NCBI GenBank assembly: GCA_913056335.1
Contig: CAJXLX010000014.1
Coordinates: forward strand, 1-44,793
Direction: 5' to 3'
DNA: 44,793 nt
Origin: an uncultured Rhodothermaceae bacterium
Lineage (GTDB): Bacteria > Bacteroidota > Rhodothermia > Rhodothermales > Salinibacteraceae
Positions within the stretch are counted from its first letter, which is position 1. Every line of letters starts with the position of its first letter. Below are positions 44,573 through 44,793 of this stretch, piece by piece. A model generated the notes under the pieces. It was not told the origin of the DNA, ran no database searches, and saw only the letters and a program-made list of their open reading frames with translations. The translations under genes and the position numbers were made by a program.

Positions 44573-44793
44573 ATGCCCAATCAGCCCAATCCCAACGCAC
44601 ACCTCACCGCAAAGGAGCGTGATCGCCCTTCGTATCCCACGCGCCGCCTGCTCTCCATGAACCGCATTGAAGGCCGCGTGCTTGACTTTGGCTGCGGGCA
44701 CGGCGCCGACGTCACGTTTCTGCGTCGGAAGGGATACAATGTGACGGGCTACTTTCCGCACTACGCACCCGAGAAGCCAGAAGGACGCTTCGA
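44573..44793 (+). CDS. SAM-dependent methyltransferase-like protein, C-terminus cut by window end
   Basis: Only the first 73 codons are present. They read HLTAKERDRPSYPTRRLL, then the SAM-binding loop RVLDFGCGHGADVTFLRRKG and YNVTGY, matching class I methyltransferases; HLTAKxRxRPS is an opening I have seen in a bacterial methyltransferase family of uncertain target. ATG 44573 follows a pyrimidine-rich leader. It diverges from the HNH gene with a 114-base shared upstream region, so it could be a modification partner or an unrelated gene. The target (DNA, RNA or protein) cannot be told from this part. Confidence 0.72.
   Translation, partial: MPNQPNPNAHLTAKERDRPSYPTRRLLSMNRIEGRVLDFGCGHGADVTFLRRKGYNVTGYFPHYAPEKPEGRF

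Overview
The window (about 60% GC, densely coded on both strands) looks like a chromosomal piece of a Gram-negative, probably halophilic member of the Rhodothermota/Salinibacteraceae group (Bacteroidota-related). The reasons are an LPS-export permease (LptF/G) and an LptD-like outer-membrane protein, a DUF4270-type lipoprotein beside a half-length glycogen-synthase domain, secreted proteins with lamin-tail and FlgD-like domains, many acidic proteins, and almost no Shine-Dalgarno sequences. The genus is inference. Most of the window is core chromosome rather than a mobile island.

Left third (1-16.3 kb), mostly minus strand: a GDPD phosphodiesterase cut by the window edge with a small membrane protein; tryptophanase (tnaA); an LptF/LptG permease; plus-strand sucC with a clear terminator; then a tight minus-strand unit eno > ftsB/divIC-like > ROK glucokinase > lptD. 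These are followed by three envelope genes (TPR protein, outer-membrane beta-barrel, DUF4270-like lipoprotein) and a GT5 N-terminal domain protein.

Middle (16.5-31.4 kb): a plus-strand DPP-IV-type S9 peptidase; then minus-strand uppP, clpC, an A-type Fe-S carrier, a lamin-tail secreted protein, an M20 amidohydrolase, a VWA membrane protein, a Na+/Ca2+ exchanger family protein and a cytidine deaminase with two domains in unusual order. A structured intergenic repeat occurs three times (about 973, 19038 and 20312).

Right third (31.6-44.8 kb), mostly plus strand: a likely 32-residue membrane microprotein with its own hairpin terminator, a DUF255 thioredoxin-fold protein, thiolase, 3-methyladenine DNA glycosylase, MscS channel, cupin, peptide deformylase, a metal ABC transporter (ATPase plus permease) and a DUF3047 protein. 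After a repeat-bearing gap come a dCTP deaminase/dUTPase-like protein, tRNA-Leu(CAG) with a strong terminator, and a QueD/PTPS-family protein. The last 1.5 kb is lower in GC and holds an HNH endonuclease with an N-terminal region like the sulfur-binding domains of type IV restriction enzymes, divergent from a methyltransferase-like gene cut by the window end; this may be the edge of a defence or accessory locus.

I do not see a complete novel system. The best leads are the structured repeat family, the microprotein, the reversed-domain cytidine deaminase and the restriction-like gene at the right edge.
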